The position numbers and the translations under genes were made by a program. Shown piece by piece: positions 1-14,500 of a DNA stretch of 64,000 nucleotides. This DNA comes from Hyperoplus lanceolatus (Eukaryota > Chordata > Actinopteri > Uranoscopiformes > Ammodytidae). The notes under the pieces were generated by a model. It did not search any database. It worked only from the letters and a program-made list of their open reading frames with translations, and was not told where the DNA came from. Where the stretch lies: NCBI GenBank assembly GCA_026929865.2, contig CM049397.1:4534001-4598000 (forward strand), read 5' to 3'. Each line of letters opens with the position of its first letter. Position 1 is the stretch's first letter.

Positions 1-72
1 CGCAGAGACTGCCATCGCACTGCTGCTGCCTGAGCTGGAACAGGGTCTGTTTGATGACCTGTGGAGAATCAG
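1..72 (+). CDS. gcn1: gcn1 window exon 1 (partial at window edge)
   Basis: Encodes ETAIALLLPELEQGLFDDLW. The first base completes a codon begun off the window. The donor is AG|GTCAGA at 73, and the exon ends in phase 2 inside an Arg codon that the next exon completes. Confidence 0.93.
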
Positions 73-3000
73 GTCAGACTCTAGCACACGCTCATACATT
101 AGCTATTGAATGAATATTACTCTTATATTGACGGGTTGTGCGTCCATGTCGTTTTGCAGGTTCAGCTCCGTTCAGCTGCTTGGAGATCTGTTGTTCCACA
201 TCTCTGGAGTGTCAGGAAAGATGACCACAGAGACCGCTTCCGAAGATGACAACTTTGGAACGGCTCAATCCAATAAAGTACGAGACATTTTCTCTTTATA
301 CTAAGAATTCCTCTGCAGACCCATCCAGTTAATAAAGGCATATAAAGGCGGAGTCAGTGATTCTGGAGACCCTTTGTTCTAATCCTCAAAATAAATCTGG
401 TGTTCATACACAGCCTAGGCTCTGTAAACATCACAGCTTTTGTCATGCTCCATTAAGGTGTCCTAAAGATAGCCTGACCTTTGACCTCTCCTCTCCCCAG
501 GCCATCATTGGAGCTCTGGGTGCAGAGAGGCGTAACCGCGTGCTGTCCGGCCTCTACATGGGCCGCGTGGACACTCAGCTGGTGGTGCGTCAGGCTTCGC
601 TTCACGTCTGGAAGATCGTGGTGTCCAACACGCCCAGGACCCTGCGAGAGATCCTGCCCACACTCTTCACTCTCCTGCTGGGCTTCTTGGCCTCCACCTG
701 GTCCGACAAGAGAACGGTATTACTCCTTTTGATAACCCCTGCTCAGCGCCCGTCAGTCACCACGTTTACATGCACAGCAATACTCCCATATTAACCCGCT
801 TAGGATCACTTTCTGAATTAGACGTTCCCGTGTAAACAGCACCTTGATCAGAATAAGGTCATAGTAGTAGTAAGGCATTATCGAATTTAGACATCTTAAT
901 CACATTGAGGCTTGTATGCCCCTTACTCGCACTAAATATACTAGAAATATATATAATATATTGACTATAATATAACATACTTAGTGTTATAAGTTCACTG
1001 TTTTATTCATAATATGCTGATTAACATAATTTTCCTGTAGCTGCTGCACATGGAAAAACCTCATTTGCATTATTGTCTTGACTAGAATTGTCACCCTAAA
1101 CAGAATATGTTGTGCAACTTGGTCAGCGTTTACCTGCTGTGGTCTCTGTGAATACCATTCCACACGGTTCCTTTTACTGACTGCTGTGTGTGGCTGGGTG
1201 TGTTTAAGATCGCTGCTCGCACACTGGGCGACCTGGTGAGGAAGCTGGGAGAGAAGATCCTCCCAGAGATCATTCCCATCCTGGAGAAGGGCCTGCGCTC
1301 AGACAAGAGTGACGAGAGGCAGGGCGTCTGCATCGGCCTCAGTGAGATCATGAAGTCCACCAGCAGAGATGCAGTGAGTCACACACACACACTGCAGAGT
1401 TACTTTCTTTTGCTCCAAAATTGAAAACTATGTAATATGAAGAACATTATTGACAATATGTGCAATATACAGTAGATAAGTATAAATAGATCAAAAGCAC
1501 CGTATTAACCCGCTTGTGTTTGTGCATTGTTTAGGTGCTGATTTTCTCCGAGTCCCTGGTCCCCACGGTGAGGAAGGCTCTGTGTGACCCCCTGGAGGAG
1601 GTGCGAGAGGCCGCAGCCAAAACCTTCGAGCAGCTCCACGCCACCATCGGCCACCAGGCGCTGGACGACATCCTGCCCGCTCTGCTCAAACAGCTGGTGA
1701 GTGAGTGGGATGGGACACCGTTCACAGCCATAGCCATAGCAAAGGACAGCATTGAAATGTGTTTTTTAGTCTGGATTTAACACACTCGGATGTCTTTTTG
1801 TCAGGATGACGAGGAGACGGCCGAGTTTGCCTTGGACGGCCTGAAGCAGGTCATGGCGGTGAAGAGTCGCTCTGTGCTGCCTTACCTGGTCCCAAAGGTA
1901 AATCGTTACACTCAAGGGTTCCTTGTTCAGGCCTTATTATCAGCATGGGAAAAAGTTTAATTTTTAGTATTTTCCAAGTCTGGATAAGTATGGACAAAAA
2001 CAAAGGAATAAGTGTTTCCTGACTATTGTGCCAACTAAAAAATATATATGTAAAAAAAATACAACCTAAAACAAAGCAGCTTACACTATCCACTGGTCTT
2101 TTGATATGAATCTAAACAAGATTTTGTCTGGAGTTTGGGCCAAGAGATTGTCACGGGTTTATGCAAGTTCTCCAGAACGGCTTCACAACCCTTTTCTTTA
2201 CATTATAAGCATCTTCCTATTTGTATTCTGATGTCAAATATGGACTGAATATAAATACAGAGAATCCTGGCAATTTGAGTCTAAAGAAAGTATGGAATTT
2301 TAAAAATGTGTAGAAAGTGAATCCTGTATGGTTTTGAGTGTATGTGACTTTAAGCCGATGTTTTCTCTGTTGGTTACCAGCTCATCGCTCCTCCCGTGAA
2401 CACCCGTGTGCTGGCCTTCCTGTCAGCTGTGGCTGGAGACGCTCTGACGCGCCACCTAGGGGTCATCATGCCCGCACTGCTCTTCTCCCTCAAAGAGAAG
2501 CTGGGACAAGAGGACCAAGCACAGGTGACACCGGCACAAACCAGATAGACCCTGCGTTCCAAATCACATACTCTTTCTTTTTACTACACTACATACTAAA
2601 GTACAGAAGAGTTTTAAGGGCCACAGGAGAGAAAAGAAAATCACATAAGGAAGATTTTTTTTCATTATGTCGAGAAATGTCAAGAATAAAGACGAAGAGT
2701 TAATGGGGCATTTATGTATTTTCAGCATACTACAATTGAAATGCATGTATTGGGACATCCTAAATCTTTTTCTGGCATACTAAATAGTATGGAAGTATGG
2801 GGATTGGAACGCAGGGAGAATATCTACTGCTTAGGGAATGTAACAACCACATATCTACGTATCATTGGCCTAAGATCCAATCGTATCGATGCAATGCCCA
2901 AACATTAACATAATTTATTTATTTTTATTAATATCTGGGAGAAATAAAATGGTAAAATCATATTTTAGTTGTTTTTGTGTGAGTTGAATTTTAGTTGTTT

Positions 3001-6000
3001 TTGCCCGTGAACGATGACTCGCTGCTCTCCATCGCGGCCCTATCGGATGAAGACGGCTGTGTGTTCATGTGGTGGTGACGTAGGGACAAGGGAGGGGACT
3101 GCTTACTGCACTCTCTGACAGGAAGTTAGCTAAAAGGACCAAATCACTTACTGCTCCTTTAACCTCTATGGTGTTGCCTTTTGTCTTCAGGAGCTCCACA
3201 GCTGTCTGACACTGATCCTGTCAGTGGAGGACGACCTGGGTCAGAGGCTGATCATAGACGACCTGCTGGAGAACACGCGGAACGCCGACCCGGGCCTCAG
3301 GCAGGCCGCCGTCACCATGCTCAACGGATACTTTGCCCGCACGCGCCTGGACTACAGCAACCACACCCGCAACCTGCTGTCAGGCCTCATCCGCCTCCTC
3401 AACGACTCCAACCCAGAGGTCCTGGCTCAGAGCTGGGACACCATCAACAACATTACCAAGGTGTGTTGACAGGCCAACAATAGATACAAGAGGGCATTCA
3501 TTCTTCATACTTTGGTCTTGTTGTTGTTGTGAAGACAGTCTGACACCTTAGTTATCACCACTATTGTCAAAGGACGACAGTGCAGTATTATTATGTTGTT
3601 TTTGTCTGCTTGTTATGTGTTTTTTGCATTTAGAAACTCAAATGAAAACACTTGAATGAGACGTCAGTACAGAAAAGTTAAACGTCTCAGTATTGTTTGT
3701 TTTTTTCTTGTCTAGAAACTGGATGCAAGCAGCCAGCTGGCTCTGATCGACGACCTGCATAAAGACATTAAGTCAGTGGCTGCAGAGGTCAAGGGACCTC
3801 ACCTGCCTGGTTTCTGTCTGCCCAAGAAGGTGAGAAGGCTCCTCCCCCTGACGCAGGCATCACTGCTACCTTAATCTCTCCCCCGCACTACAGTTAGTTG
3901 TTTTGGAAGTTACAATAAATTCAAACAAAAATCGAAAATATTTTCAATATAATTTGCCTGCTTCTTGTGAAGAAGCTATCTATACTTTACAGTTGAATGC
4001 TAATGCCGCAAATTAGGACTGCAAAACATCTCTATCACAGATGTCCGCTCACGATGTTCAATCACTGAAACTAATCCACAGACAAAACTGCGAAATTCTC
4101 AGGGAATAGGTTTATGTCACAATAATAACACGTACCATATATGTATTGATTGATTGATTGGAGTCCTTTTTTACAATGCAACAATTCACTGGATCCATTT
4201 TCACTAATGAGTTAGAATGTGCTGTTGCTGTCTGGTTTATTTCACTCTAAATGAAATGTCTTTGGTCAGAAATTATACATTTTGAAAATGTCACCATGGG
4301 CTCTGGAAAATCGTAGTGGCTTTTATTTGACAATTTTGACATGATATAGACTAACAAATAAAGCAGAAATCAGTTGTCAATCAATCCTTGTTCTTGGTCT
4401 TTGTTTTCCACAGGGAGTGACCTGTATCCTGCCTGTCCTTCGAGAAGGCGTCCTCACCGGCAGCCCTGAGCAGAAAGAGGAGGCGGCTAAAGCCCTGGGA
4501 GGAGTCATCAAACTGACCTCTCCGGAGGCGCTCAAGCCCTCTGTCATTAACATCACCGGGCCGCTCATTCGGATCCTAGGAGACCGCTTCTCCTCTTCTG
4601 TGAAGAGCGCTCTGCTGGAGACTCTCACCCTGCTGCTGGCCAAGGTCTGTACACGCCTCTCTTCATGCCACACCAAAAGCCTTGTTTCCACCTAGCAGCA
4701 CGGTTCGGTTCGGAAGGGCACGGAAACACTAGATCTGGTTTGCGTTTCCATTGCCCTTCCTACCCTTACTTGGTAGATAGGGTTTATGCCGGACGTGTTC
4801 AAAGTATAGTATATACAGTATATGGGTCAGAGCTGTTGGACGGCACCGGACGCTGCAGCTACGTAACTACATAAGACTTTTCATTCTTGCCGAGGTGACT
4901 GCACACGGCCAGGAATGATGATTCTGTGGACCAATCAACGCCCTGCACTGTGTAACTCCACCCTTTTGGGACAGCTTTGTACCCCAATAAAATGATGACA
5001 AAAATTGGTGCAGCACGGCTATCTTATTTGGGTACCCTTCGCAACTTTTGACAGAGGGAATGCAGATAAATGCATGCCAAGACGCACCTAACCTAACTGA
5101 ACTACACTGCTCAGTGGGAACAATGCTATAGATGGCAACAAACGTTTCAAAGCACCTTCACTTCTGTATGATTGTTAAAGAATGAGTGTAACCTCTGTAC
5201 TGCAGGTGGGCATTGCCCTGAAGCCCTTCCTGCCCCAGCTGCAGACTACCTTCCTGAAGGCCCTGCAGGACTCCAGCAGGGCTGTCCGGCTGAGGGCTGC
5301 TGAGGCCTTAGGACAGCTGGTCTCCATCCACACCAAGGTAGACCCACTGTTCACTGAACAGCTGGCTGCCATCCGCAACGCAGAGGACGCAGGAGTCAGG
5401 TCAGCTCTCACACACAACTTACCTGAAATCTTTTTTTGATCAAGTTTTTTTTAAATTATTTTTCACACTATACAAAGAGAAACAAACTCAAACAACCCCC
5501 AGATACCAGATATATACATACAAATAATACAACATAACCAGACATCCGTAAAGGAAAATAAATAGCATAAAGTAAATAGAAATTATACCAATGAAATTGT
5601 TTACATTGTCATGTTGTCAGCTTCCATTCCCTCAACAAAAGTAAAAAAAGGCTGCCAGATATTATAACATTTCTCATTAGACCCTCTAACTGTATATCTG
5701 ATTTTCTCTAACTTTAGATGGCACATGACCTCCCTAATCCAGTGACTATGTGTCGGTAGAATAGGGTCTTTCCAAAGTTACCTGAAATCTACACATACAA
5801 GAGACTTTAATAAAAGATTGCTCTGTCAACTTCTTCCAAGCTAACTTTATTTGGAAATACTATTAATATCACAGACCCAAAAATAGACATCACATATTAA
5901 ATCACATTTGATCTCCTTCTACATCTGGTTTGGGATGATTTGTATTGACAAAATAAAAATTAGACAGATATAATAACCATTAATCTATTATAGGCTATCG

Positions 6001-7866
6001 CATCGCAGTATTGTCCACAGCAATCGAAAAACCGGCACCTTGACTCACACATTTCTTGCGGGAAACACTGCGCAAAGAACCACATTAAATGAAATATGAC
6101 CTTATAAGGCTCAGTAGTATTGGTGAATGTTCTTTAAATGTCATCAATAATGTTATTTAGGGATGGGCATTTTAAGAAATTCAATTGATCGATCATCGGG
6201 AAAATTAACGAGCAATTATCGAGTAATCGTTATCTTTTTTTACATATTAAAAAATGCCAACAGAACATCCAAAATACAGCGTTTTTACCATAGACTGTAT
6301 ACAAGAGGTTTTTACTCCATTACATCTTTATTCCAAGATCTTCTAGGCAAACAACAATCTATTAAGACAAGGCAACTTTTTAAAATAAAATAATAATAAA
6401 ATGCGGCGCTGGTTAAAGCCCGAGGCTATGAGCCAACAAGGAGCCAATGCTACGATACCTTTAAAGTTTTAACACATATGCGCCTCCTAAGATGCTGCCA
6501 AAGACTGCATAAGGGCACGGCACGTTTCTCTGAGTGGTAAAGGACCTAACGTTACTTCATCTAATTATCACCTAAAATGTGCAAATTAGTTCCCTGATGA
6601 AGGCGAAGTAGGTTTACCTCTTCCTGGCGAAGATAGTGCTACTTGTGTGAATGTGTATGATTGCTGTATGTTTGAGGTGGTGGTTGGAGGGAATTACGGG
6701 GCATGGGACCACTCGGCTGAAAAAAAATGAATGGGAGTCTATGGAAAGTAATCTACTATTTTCTGGTCCCAGTCATTAAATGCCTTGGATTACATATATG
6801 TTTTGTATGGGTCTAAATGATCATTTTTCATGTGAAGAGTTTGACGGTATGTTGTATGATTATTCGTCTAACGGCTTTTGAAAAAATGTTACGAGAACAA
6901 CTACAAGTCTTGTTGCCTCTGTGACGTCACCTCAACACATTCCCTCCACTTCTCGACTGACAGTGCTAATGCTAATGCTAATGGCTGGCGTGGACGACGC
7001 CAACAATCTCCCCACTCGAGAAATTGAAACTCTCCACATGTCCACTTGTGTAGTGGTTTTCGCCACGCTGAAGACTTTTGTCTTGTCATTGAAAGAAGGC
7101 GGTAAAGTGCATTAAAGACACAGCCATGTTTCTGAGCTAAGCGGGTCCGAGTGGTGGTGACGTATATCATAAGTGTCAAGAGCAGCGAAGAGCTGTAGTC
7201 CACAAAAGCGCTCTGCACAAAACCTGACCGTATCCAGCTTCTACTCGCTAAATTGTTCCATTCTTTGCACGAAAAAATACCATCTAAATCCATACAAAAC
7301 ATATGTGTAATCGAAGGCATTTCATGACTGGGACCAGAAAATAATACATTTCTTTCCATTGACTACCGTTGTAATTTTTCGAGCCGAGAGGTCCCATGTC
7401 CCGGAAGTAAGCCACTTCCGCTTAACAGCTCCATTGCTGTGCTGCCGGACTCACACTGCGCAACACAACGGCTATATGATCGATAACAATTTCACATGAT
7501 CGACAATATTCTTAATGAGCAATGATCGATTAATTATGCCCATCCCTAATGTTATTCTCCGCAGTGTCTGTGCATTGATTTAGTGGGTGCTAACAATGTA
7601 GGTTCAAAACAACTCTCAATCTTCCTCTGTGTCTCAATTTTGTTTGCTAGCTGCGATCGTCTACAGCAAACACACACACACAGCCTTTGTGTATGTGTGT
7701 ATGTGTGTGTGTGTGGTGTGTGTGTGTCAATATTTTTGGCTATGAGTAGGACGATGTTGAATGAGTCGGCATAGGCTATGCACACCTGTGTGGCAGTGCA
7801 GCGCTGTCTGTTGTGGGAGATAGACAGTCGTCATTTAGCCTGCTTGTTTTTTCCCGGCGCTAGTAG

Positions 7867-7898
<32 letters not shown>

Positions 7899-8496
7899 CG
7901 AACGGTAGCCTATACAGTTGTTTATAAACAGGTATACAAGTGTCAGATAAGTATGCGATTAATTTAGATTAATTAATCACAGAGCCTGTAATTAATTAGA
8001 TTAATTTTTTTAATCGCTTGACAGCCCTAATATATATATATCATCAATAAAAGTGTCTATGCGGTTGTTGTTCTGACGTACTCTCTACCCCTCACACAGG
8101 GAGACTATGCTCCAAGCCTTAAGGTTTGTCATCCAGGGGGCTGGTTCAAAGGTGGACCCAGCCATCCGCAAGAACATCACCACCACGCTGCTAGGCATGC
8201 TGGGACATGACGAGGTATGACAGGAGGAGCATATGCAGCTGAAAAGATTTCCTTTGTAACCGTGGCAGTACGCCCTTTTTTTCTAGCCGAGGGCCATACA
8301 TAGCTGCTGAATACATTAAGTAATTACCAGAGAAACATAAACTGTCTATATAAACACGTAGAAAGGCATTAGACAGAGTTTCACTGGTGTAGTTTCCTCT
8401 GTGATCACAGTAGAAAAACGGAAGTCAGGCTGAGAGGATGTGGTTTTTCTAAAAAGGTGGTTAGAGTCTCACTGTGAGTTTCAATATAAATGACTT

Positions 8497-8529
<33 letters not shown>

Positions 8530-11500
8530 GTGCGTGTGTAGGATGCAACACGAATGGCGTCAGCCGGCTGTGTTGGTGAGATGTGTGCCTTCCTGTCTGA
8601 GGAGGAGCTGAAGAGTGTGTTACTTCAGCACATCTTGGGTTGGTATTTCTATGCAAAGTTATTGTACAAATGTTGCCCATTCATATGTCATCGAGGCCCC
8701 TAATTGCTGTTTATTTCTAGATTTAACTTGGTTTACAGACTGAAATAATAATAGGGACTTAGTAGTTTATGTGTTTTTGCTTAGTTGTAGCCCAAATAGT
8801 GTTTATGTTCATTTTATAAATGTTCAATGTGTGTGCGTGTGAGTTTACGCCTTCTCTGCTGCTTATTTACAGGAGCTAACCCTTTCCTCCCTCCCTTTTA
8901 GCGGACGTGTCTGGTGTTGACTGGATGGTGCGTCATGGTCGCAGCATGGCCCTGGCCATAGCTGTCAAGTCTGCTCCAGAGAAGCTTTGTGTCAAAGAAT
9001 ACTCTGATACTGTGACAGAGGCTATTCTGGCCAACGCCACCGCAGACAGGGTGAGAACCTTTGTGTGTCACTCAGTTCTTTCACATTTTATTTCTCATGT
9101 CTCCCCTGAACTAATACCGGCTGCAATCACTTCCCTATATGAGGCAACTTTTTAAGAAATAGATTGATATTTTGGGAAATGTTCTTATTGTCAAGATGAG
9201 TTTTATTTTTTGCTGTAACACTGTCTTGGCTGGAGACTTCTTGTTACATTTAGGTTGCCAGGCAACCAGCTGAGACTCCAGGAAGTCACTGCTTGCTGCC
9301 AAGAAACGGTTATAGCCACAAGGCACTTCAAAACCACAACTAATTGTTTGTACACTGATAAAGGCAACAGCATATAGGGCCAGTTTCACAGACATGTATT
9401 AAGTGGAGTCTCCATTTAAAATTCCATTTAGTCCAGGGGCCTGTTGCATAAAACTAAATTAAGGGATTAAGTTAGGATATTTCTGTTATCCTGACTTGCA
9501 TTAGCCATGATCCGGTTGCATAAATGTGGAGGGACATAAGTTACCATGGAGATTTATCTTTTACGTTAAACATAAAGGATAAACTTATCATGTTGCCTGG
9601 CTCAGTCGGTTACATGCTCCCATTCCGACATGCCGCCATTCCGACATACCGCCATTCCGACAACCCCCCATTCCGACACCTTTTAGTAGGCTAGCCTTTA
9701 CCGCCATCCCGACTTTTTTTTTGTGTGGGGGGGTTGTGTCTATTGTTTTAACCTTACATGAATATTGCATAGAAGAGAGACAAATAAAAGGTTAGCCTAT
9801 CCATTCCGACACACTTGTTTCGTGTTCTCCCGCATATTTGTGCCTGCATGCGAATCACTGATAGATTATAATTCCAAAGAGTTGGATTTTTATACAAACT
9901 TGCCATTTGAATAAACGTTACACATAATGTAGGCTACACAAGTAGCTCTCTCCCTCATTTGTATTCTTTAAAGTAGCTCTCAGAGGGGGAAAAGGACACA
10001 CGTAATGTACAATCAAATAGGCTAATCTGCGGCATTGCGGCAAACCTTTATTTGAAACAATTAAGAAGCACTGAAATATCGCACTAGGAGCCCCAATTTT
10101 TTTTACTTTTTCGTTAGAAAACAATTTTATTTGAATTATGGACTACCTTTGAATAAAGTTTGATCGGACTACAAGTTGATAGACTCCGAAGAGACGGATG
10201 ATGCCATGCCGAAAAGGAGGGCGAGAGCGAGCGAGAGAGACTGTTATCAGTGCATTAGGGCCTTCTTTTTTCTTTTTTCTATGAGTTTTTATTTGATATG
10301 AGAAAAGACCTAAACTTTAGTTAAGTATGGCTATTAAGTCGCGGCAGGCAGCAGGCTGTTTAGCTTAATGTCGTTTTAATTTTTTTATTAGGCTATGGCT
10401 TTCTGACTTGCAAACGTAAATAATTATGTCAGCACTTGATAATATGAGCCCGTTTGTTTTATGCACGGCTAAAAATGGTCCTATATTCCCCGGTCGCAAT
10501 AGCCTATAGTTTCATGCGCCGTAGCTGGGGGCAGAGCCGACACAGTTAATATAACCACCGCATGGACTGCGTTTCAATAAAGCCTCTCATTCTTATTATC
10601 CTAAGGGCTTTGATGCAAATTATGAAATCTAAACATTACTGCGGCAGTGATGGTGCGTAAAGGACAGTGCAGTTGGCAAGCTTTCCTCAGCACTAGGCTA
10701 CCAAGTGGAAAAAAGCCACAGTAAAAGTTGATCGCTTTGTCGATTCATTGTAATTGGAGTGCTGAAACGCATGTCAAAATCAAATTGGTGATTACGGGAT
10801 GATTTGGATGCAGCAGATTTGAATGACACGCTGTCGGGCGGCGGAGCTGCTTGACTCTGGGCCGGGTGCAAGGCAAACATAAATAAATAAAAGGACTCGG
10901 CACATCTCTAGGCTGCATAATAGGCTGGCCTGATGTGAAACTTCTCTAAAATATAGGCTATACTTGGCTCGCCAACATAAAACAGACGCACATAGCAGCG
11001 TGAACATATTCTCACCATGGGGTGCTGAAAAAAAAGCTCAGCCTGCACTTGTCTCGCAACTCGCTACATTGATAAATAGGCTACAAACTGCACCAATGTA
11101 ATATTGTTACATGCAGCGGTGGATGGTTTTAATAGAAGACTGGGGGTTTCCCCTACAAGTAGGCTAGGTCGTAAAAAGTCAACACCAGAGAGATTGTATA
11201 AAATTGTTTTGACCCAAAATGAGCTTTATTTTCACGTTTTCTTTTTTGGTGCTTGTGTGAGAGAGAAGAGAAAGTTGCATAGGCTATAGCCTACAGAGTG
11301 TAGAGAGAGAGAGAGAGAGAGAGAGCAAAGTGGCATAGAGAGTAGAGATAGGCAGATATAGGCCTATAGGCTATGTCGGAATTTATATGTCGGAATGGCG
11401 GTACGTTTAAAAAAAAAAAAGTACTCCGACAATTAGACGTCAATGTCGGAGTGGCGGTATGTCGGAATGGAAGGCGGTCCCCGGCTCAGTCAGCTGTCAC

Positions 11501-14500
11501 TCCGATCTGAAATCAAGGTGTTTAACAGTTGTTCCATGATCTTCATTATTTAACCTAATTTATTTATTTAACCTGAACCATTTATAATTAACTTAATTAT
11601 AATTAGATTAAGATGAAATTATATAAATTATAATATTTTATGTGATAGTCTGTTCATATTGCAGGCTATATTTATACAATTGATTATCGATGGCAGATGA
11701 CGTTGCAAATGTCGGTAAAATAAATTCACTTTGTACTTATAACTATATCGAGGTTTATCTAAAAGGTTTTTCCTTTTTTTCTGTAATTTAATTCAAAAAG
11801 TGAAATTTAAATATATCCTAGATTCGTTACACATGAGGTGAAATGAATCTAGAATAAACATATTTTTCAGAAGGTCAACATTTCTGTATTCCTTTTTCTG
11901 ATTGGTTGTATGTAATATTCTAATATTTTGAGATACTGGATTTTTTATTCCATGATCAATCAATCATCCAAAAAAAAAGCCTGACATATTTCACTTTGTG
12001 TAATGAATCTATGAAAGTTTCACTTTTTGAATGGACTTTCCATGATATTCTATTTTTTAGATGCACTTTCAGACTGCTCACTGTCAACTATTTTATCATG
12101 AAACAATGCAGGGACATCAAGATCAGTTGGCAGAGAATACATCTGCTGTATGAAATTAACTGCCCCCTCACTTACGGTTTAAACTAGCAAGGCATTGTGG
12201 GAAAATGGGCCGTCTTTTCCATTTTTACATCAGTAAATCTGTGTTCAATCTCTGGGTCTACTTCTGAAAGCTGTGGGCTGGCACTTAAAGGGACTCTTAC
12301 CTTTGTTGCATTTTTACACTTTTTTTGGATTAGGTTAAAATGGTATTAATAAGGTAATTACACTCTAAAAAGCAAGACACCCACCAGGAGTAAAAACAAA
12401 CAATGATTTCAATCTCATAATATTATGAAAAATATATATAAAATTCAACCAATCAAATCGTTCGGACCGAACGATTTGATTGGCTGACAGACCTGTCTGT
12501 TTGCCGTCTGCTTCTGTATTGCGCATTCTCAACTAGAGGGTTTGTTTTGATTCCACGGCAGACAGTAGCGAGTAGCGACCGTTGTAGAAAAGGCCCCAAC
12601 GTTCATAAGTTACAGTGTTGTTAGTTCTTACAGTGTGTTAAGATGTGTTTTGTTCAGTGTGGATAGCAGTCAGTTAGGGCCGTGACGTCAGTCGGCCAGA
12701 GAGCCTGTTTAGTTTCCTTTCTCTTCTCCCTCGGTCAGATGTGTGAGCGTTCGTAAAAACTTGCCCCAACGATTGAACACGGAAACTAACAGTAGCCTCA
12801 CTACATACAGAAAACAATCATTGCAGAATTCTTCTTAAACACTATTCAATTTAAGAATCAACAGATAATTTAAAAAAAATAAGTCATTCTTATTTGCCCA
12901 TTTTTGAATTTCTATTCTTTTTCTAAATAACAAATCTAAAGAAAGGTACAGTCCATAACATGATTAGTATAGAGGTTGTCTACGGTTCCCTTCCGTGTAC
13001 ATCCATTCCTGTTGCCCTTGTGTGTGTGTGTGTGTGTGTGTGAGTACATGTTGTGACTGTGTCCCTCTTCCAGATCCCCATTGCCACCAGTGGGATCAGA
13101 GCCATGGGATACATGATGAGGCATCACCTCAGAACGGAGGGAAGCAGCAGTGTTTCCCCGCACACCGTCACACTGTTTGTCAAGGTAAAGCAGGAACTCT
13201 TTCATCCAGTTGATCATCACAGGCCGTTGGCTGTTTACTTCCCTTTGCATATGAGGAAGTGAGTGCCAATAAGTCACTTCAAAGGTCTTCACCCTACACC
13301 CACCCCTACGCTTTCCCTAGAATTTATATAAAGCACTGTTGGCATTCATTAATTTTTTTCTTTCAGCTTTTATTCATATTTATTAATTTTTTGATCATAT
13401 CAAATTAGTTTTTATTTATACCGCCCAATATCACAAATAGCCATTTGCCTCAGTGGGATTCCCAGTCCGTACACTGTACTCAGACCCTTAGCTCCACTGA
13501 GGAAAAAACTCCCAGCTAAAAAAAAAAAACAGGTCACAGGTAAGCTGAATCCAGTCCTGAGACACATGCTCCTTTTTATATTGTATTGTAGATTTAATTT
13601 TATTTTTATTATGGACATGTCAATATCATTGGACAAACCAGATGCATTGATTTCAATGTATTAGCATAAATGCTAGTTTTTAACACCTGAACAATGGGTC
13701 AAAAGACCCTGACTCTCCAGTTCACAGTTAGCCTGTGATTGTCTCAGGAGTCGAGCAGTGCCACACGCAGTCAACATCAGTGTATGATAACGTGCTCCTG
13801 ATTTGCCAAAAGATGAAGCATTTCCTTTGTCAAAGAAGTAGTAGGCTATAACTTCACAAGATACTCCATGTTGCTTATTTTACCACAGGTGAACACATTG
13901 TGTTTCTTTTTATAAAATAACACATAGCCTAAAAATACAACTTCATTCTCATAATATTAAGTATTTTTGTCTTTATTCTCATAATTTATTTATTTTTTCC
14001 CTCAGTGTGGCCCTTATGCTCTGTCGTAAATAGTTACTGGATGAGTTAAGAAAACATGAAGTGATGACCTATGCAGTCCATTCAAGTCCAACTCAAACCG
14101 TTCTTCTTCATTTTCTCTAAAACCCCCAGGAGTCAAATACCATGGCTTGACATATTGTTTTCACACAGTGTCCAATAAAATCAGACTATGAAAGCTGACA
14201 TCAGAGCCATAGATCTCAGGTAGCCGTAAATAAACACACAAGGCCATAAGCAGAGTTTGTATAGGAAGATGGGCATTGTGATGAGTTGCCTGCTGCAACA
14301 GTGTTTGGTAGATGGAGGTTCTACTGTTGGGACAGCGTGTTTGTCTGTGTGACCTCCACAGTGTCTTCAGAATCAGTCCAGTGACATCAGACTGGTGTCA
14401 GAGCGGGTGCTGTGGTGGGTGTTCAAAGACCCGGCCACGCCCTCCATGGAGGTCAACCTCATCAAGCCTCTGCTCAAGACCCTGCTGGACAACACCAAGG

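Noticed and set aside
357-794. Longer open frames around gcn1 exon 3
   Set aside because: Read-through of the exon into introns or in the wrong frame; the exon is 501-716 by splice sites and homology.
4683-5133. Target duplication for the intron-10 MITE
   Set aside because: Flanks were compared and no convincing repeat was found; the ends may be mis-set by a few bases.
6901-7359. 152-codon open frame on minus (and its twin at 15150-15608) as a gene
   Set aside because: Starts inside a terminal inverted repeat of a mobile element, has no recognised domain, and all 8 differences between copies are amino-acid changing.
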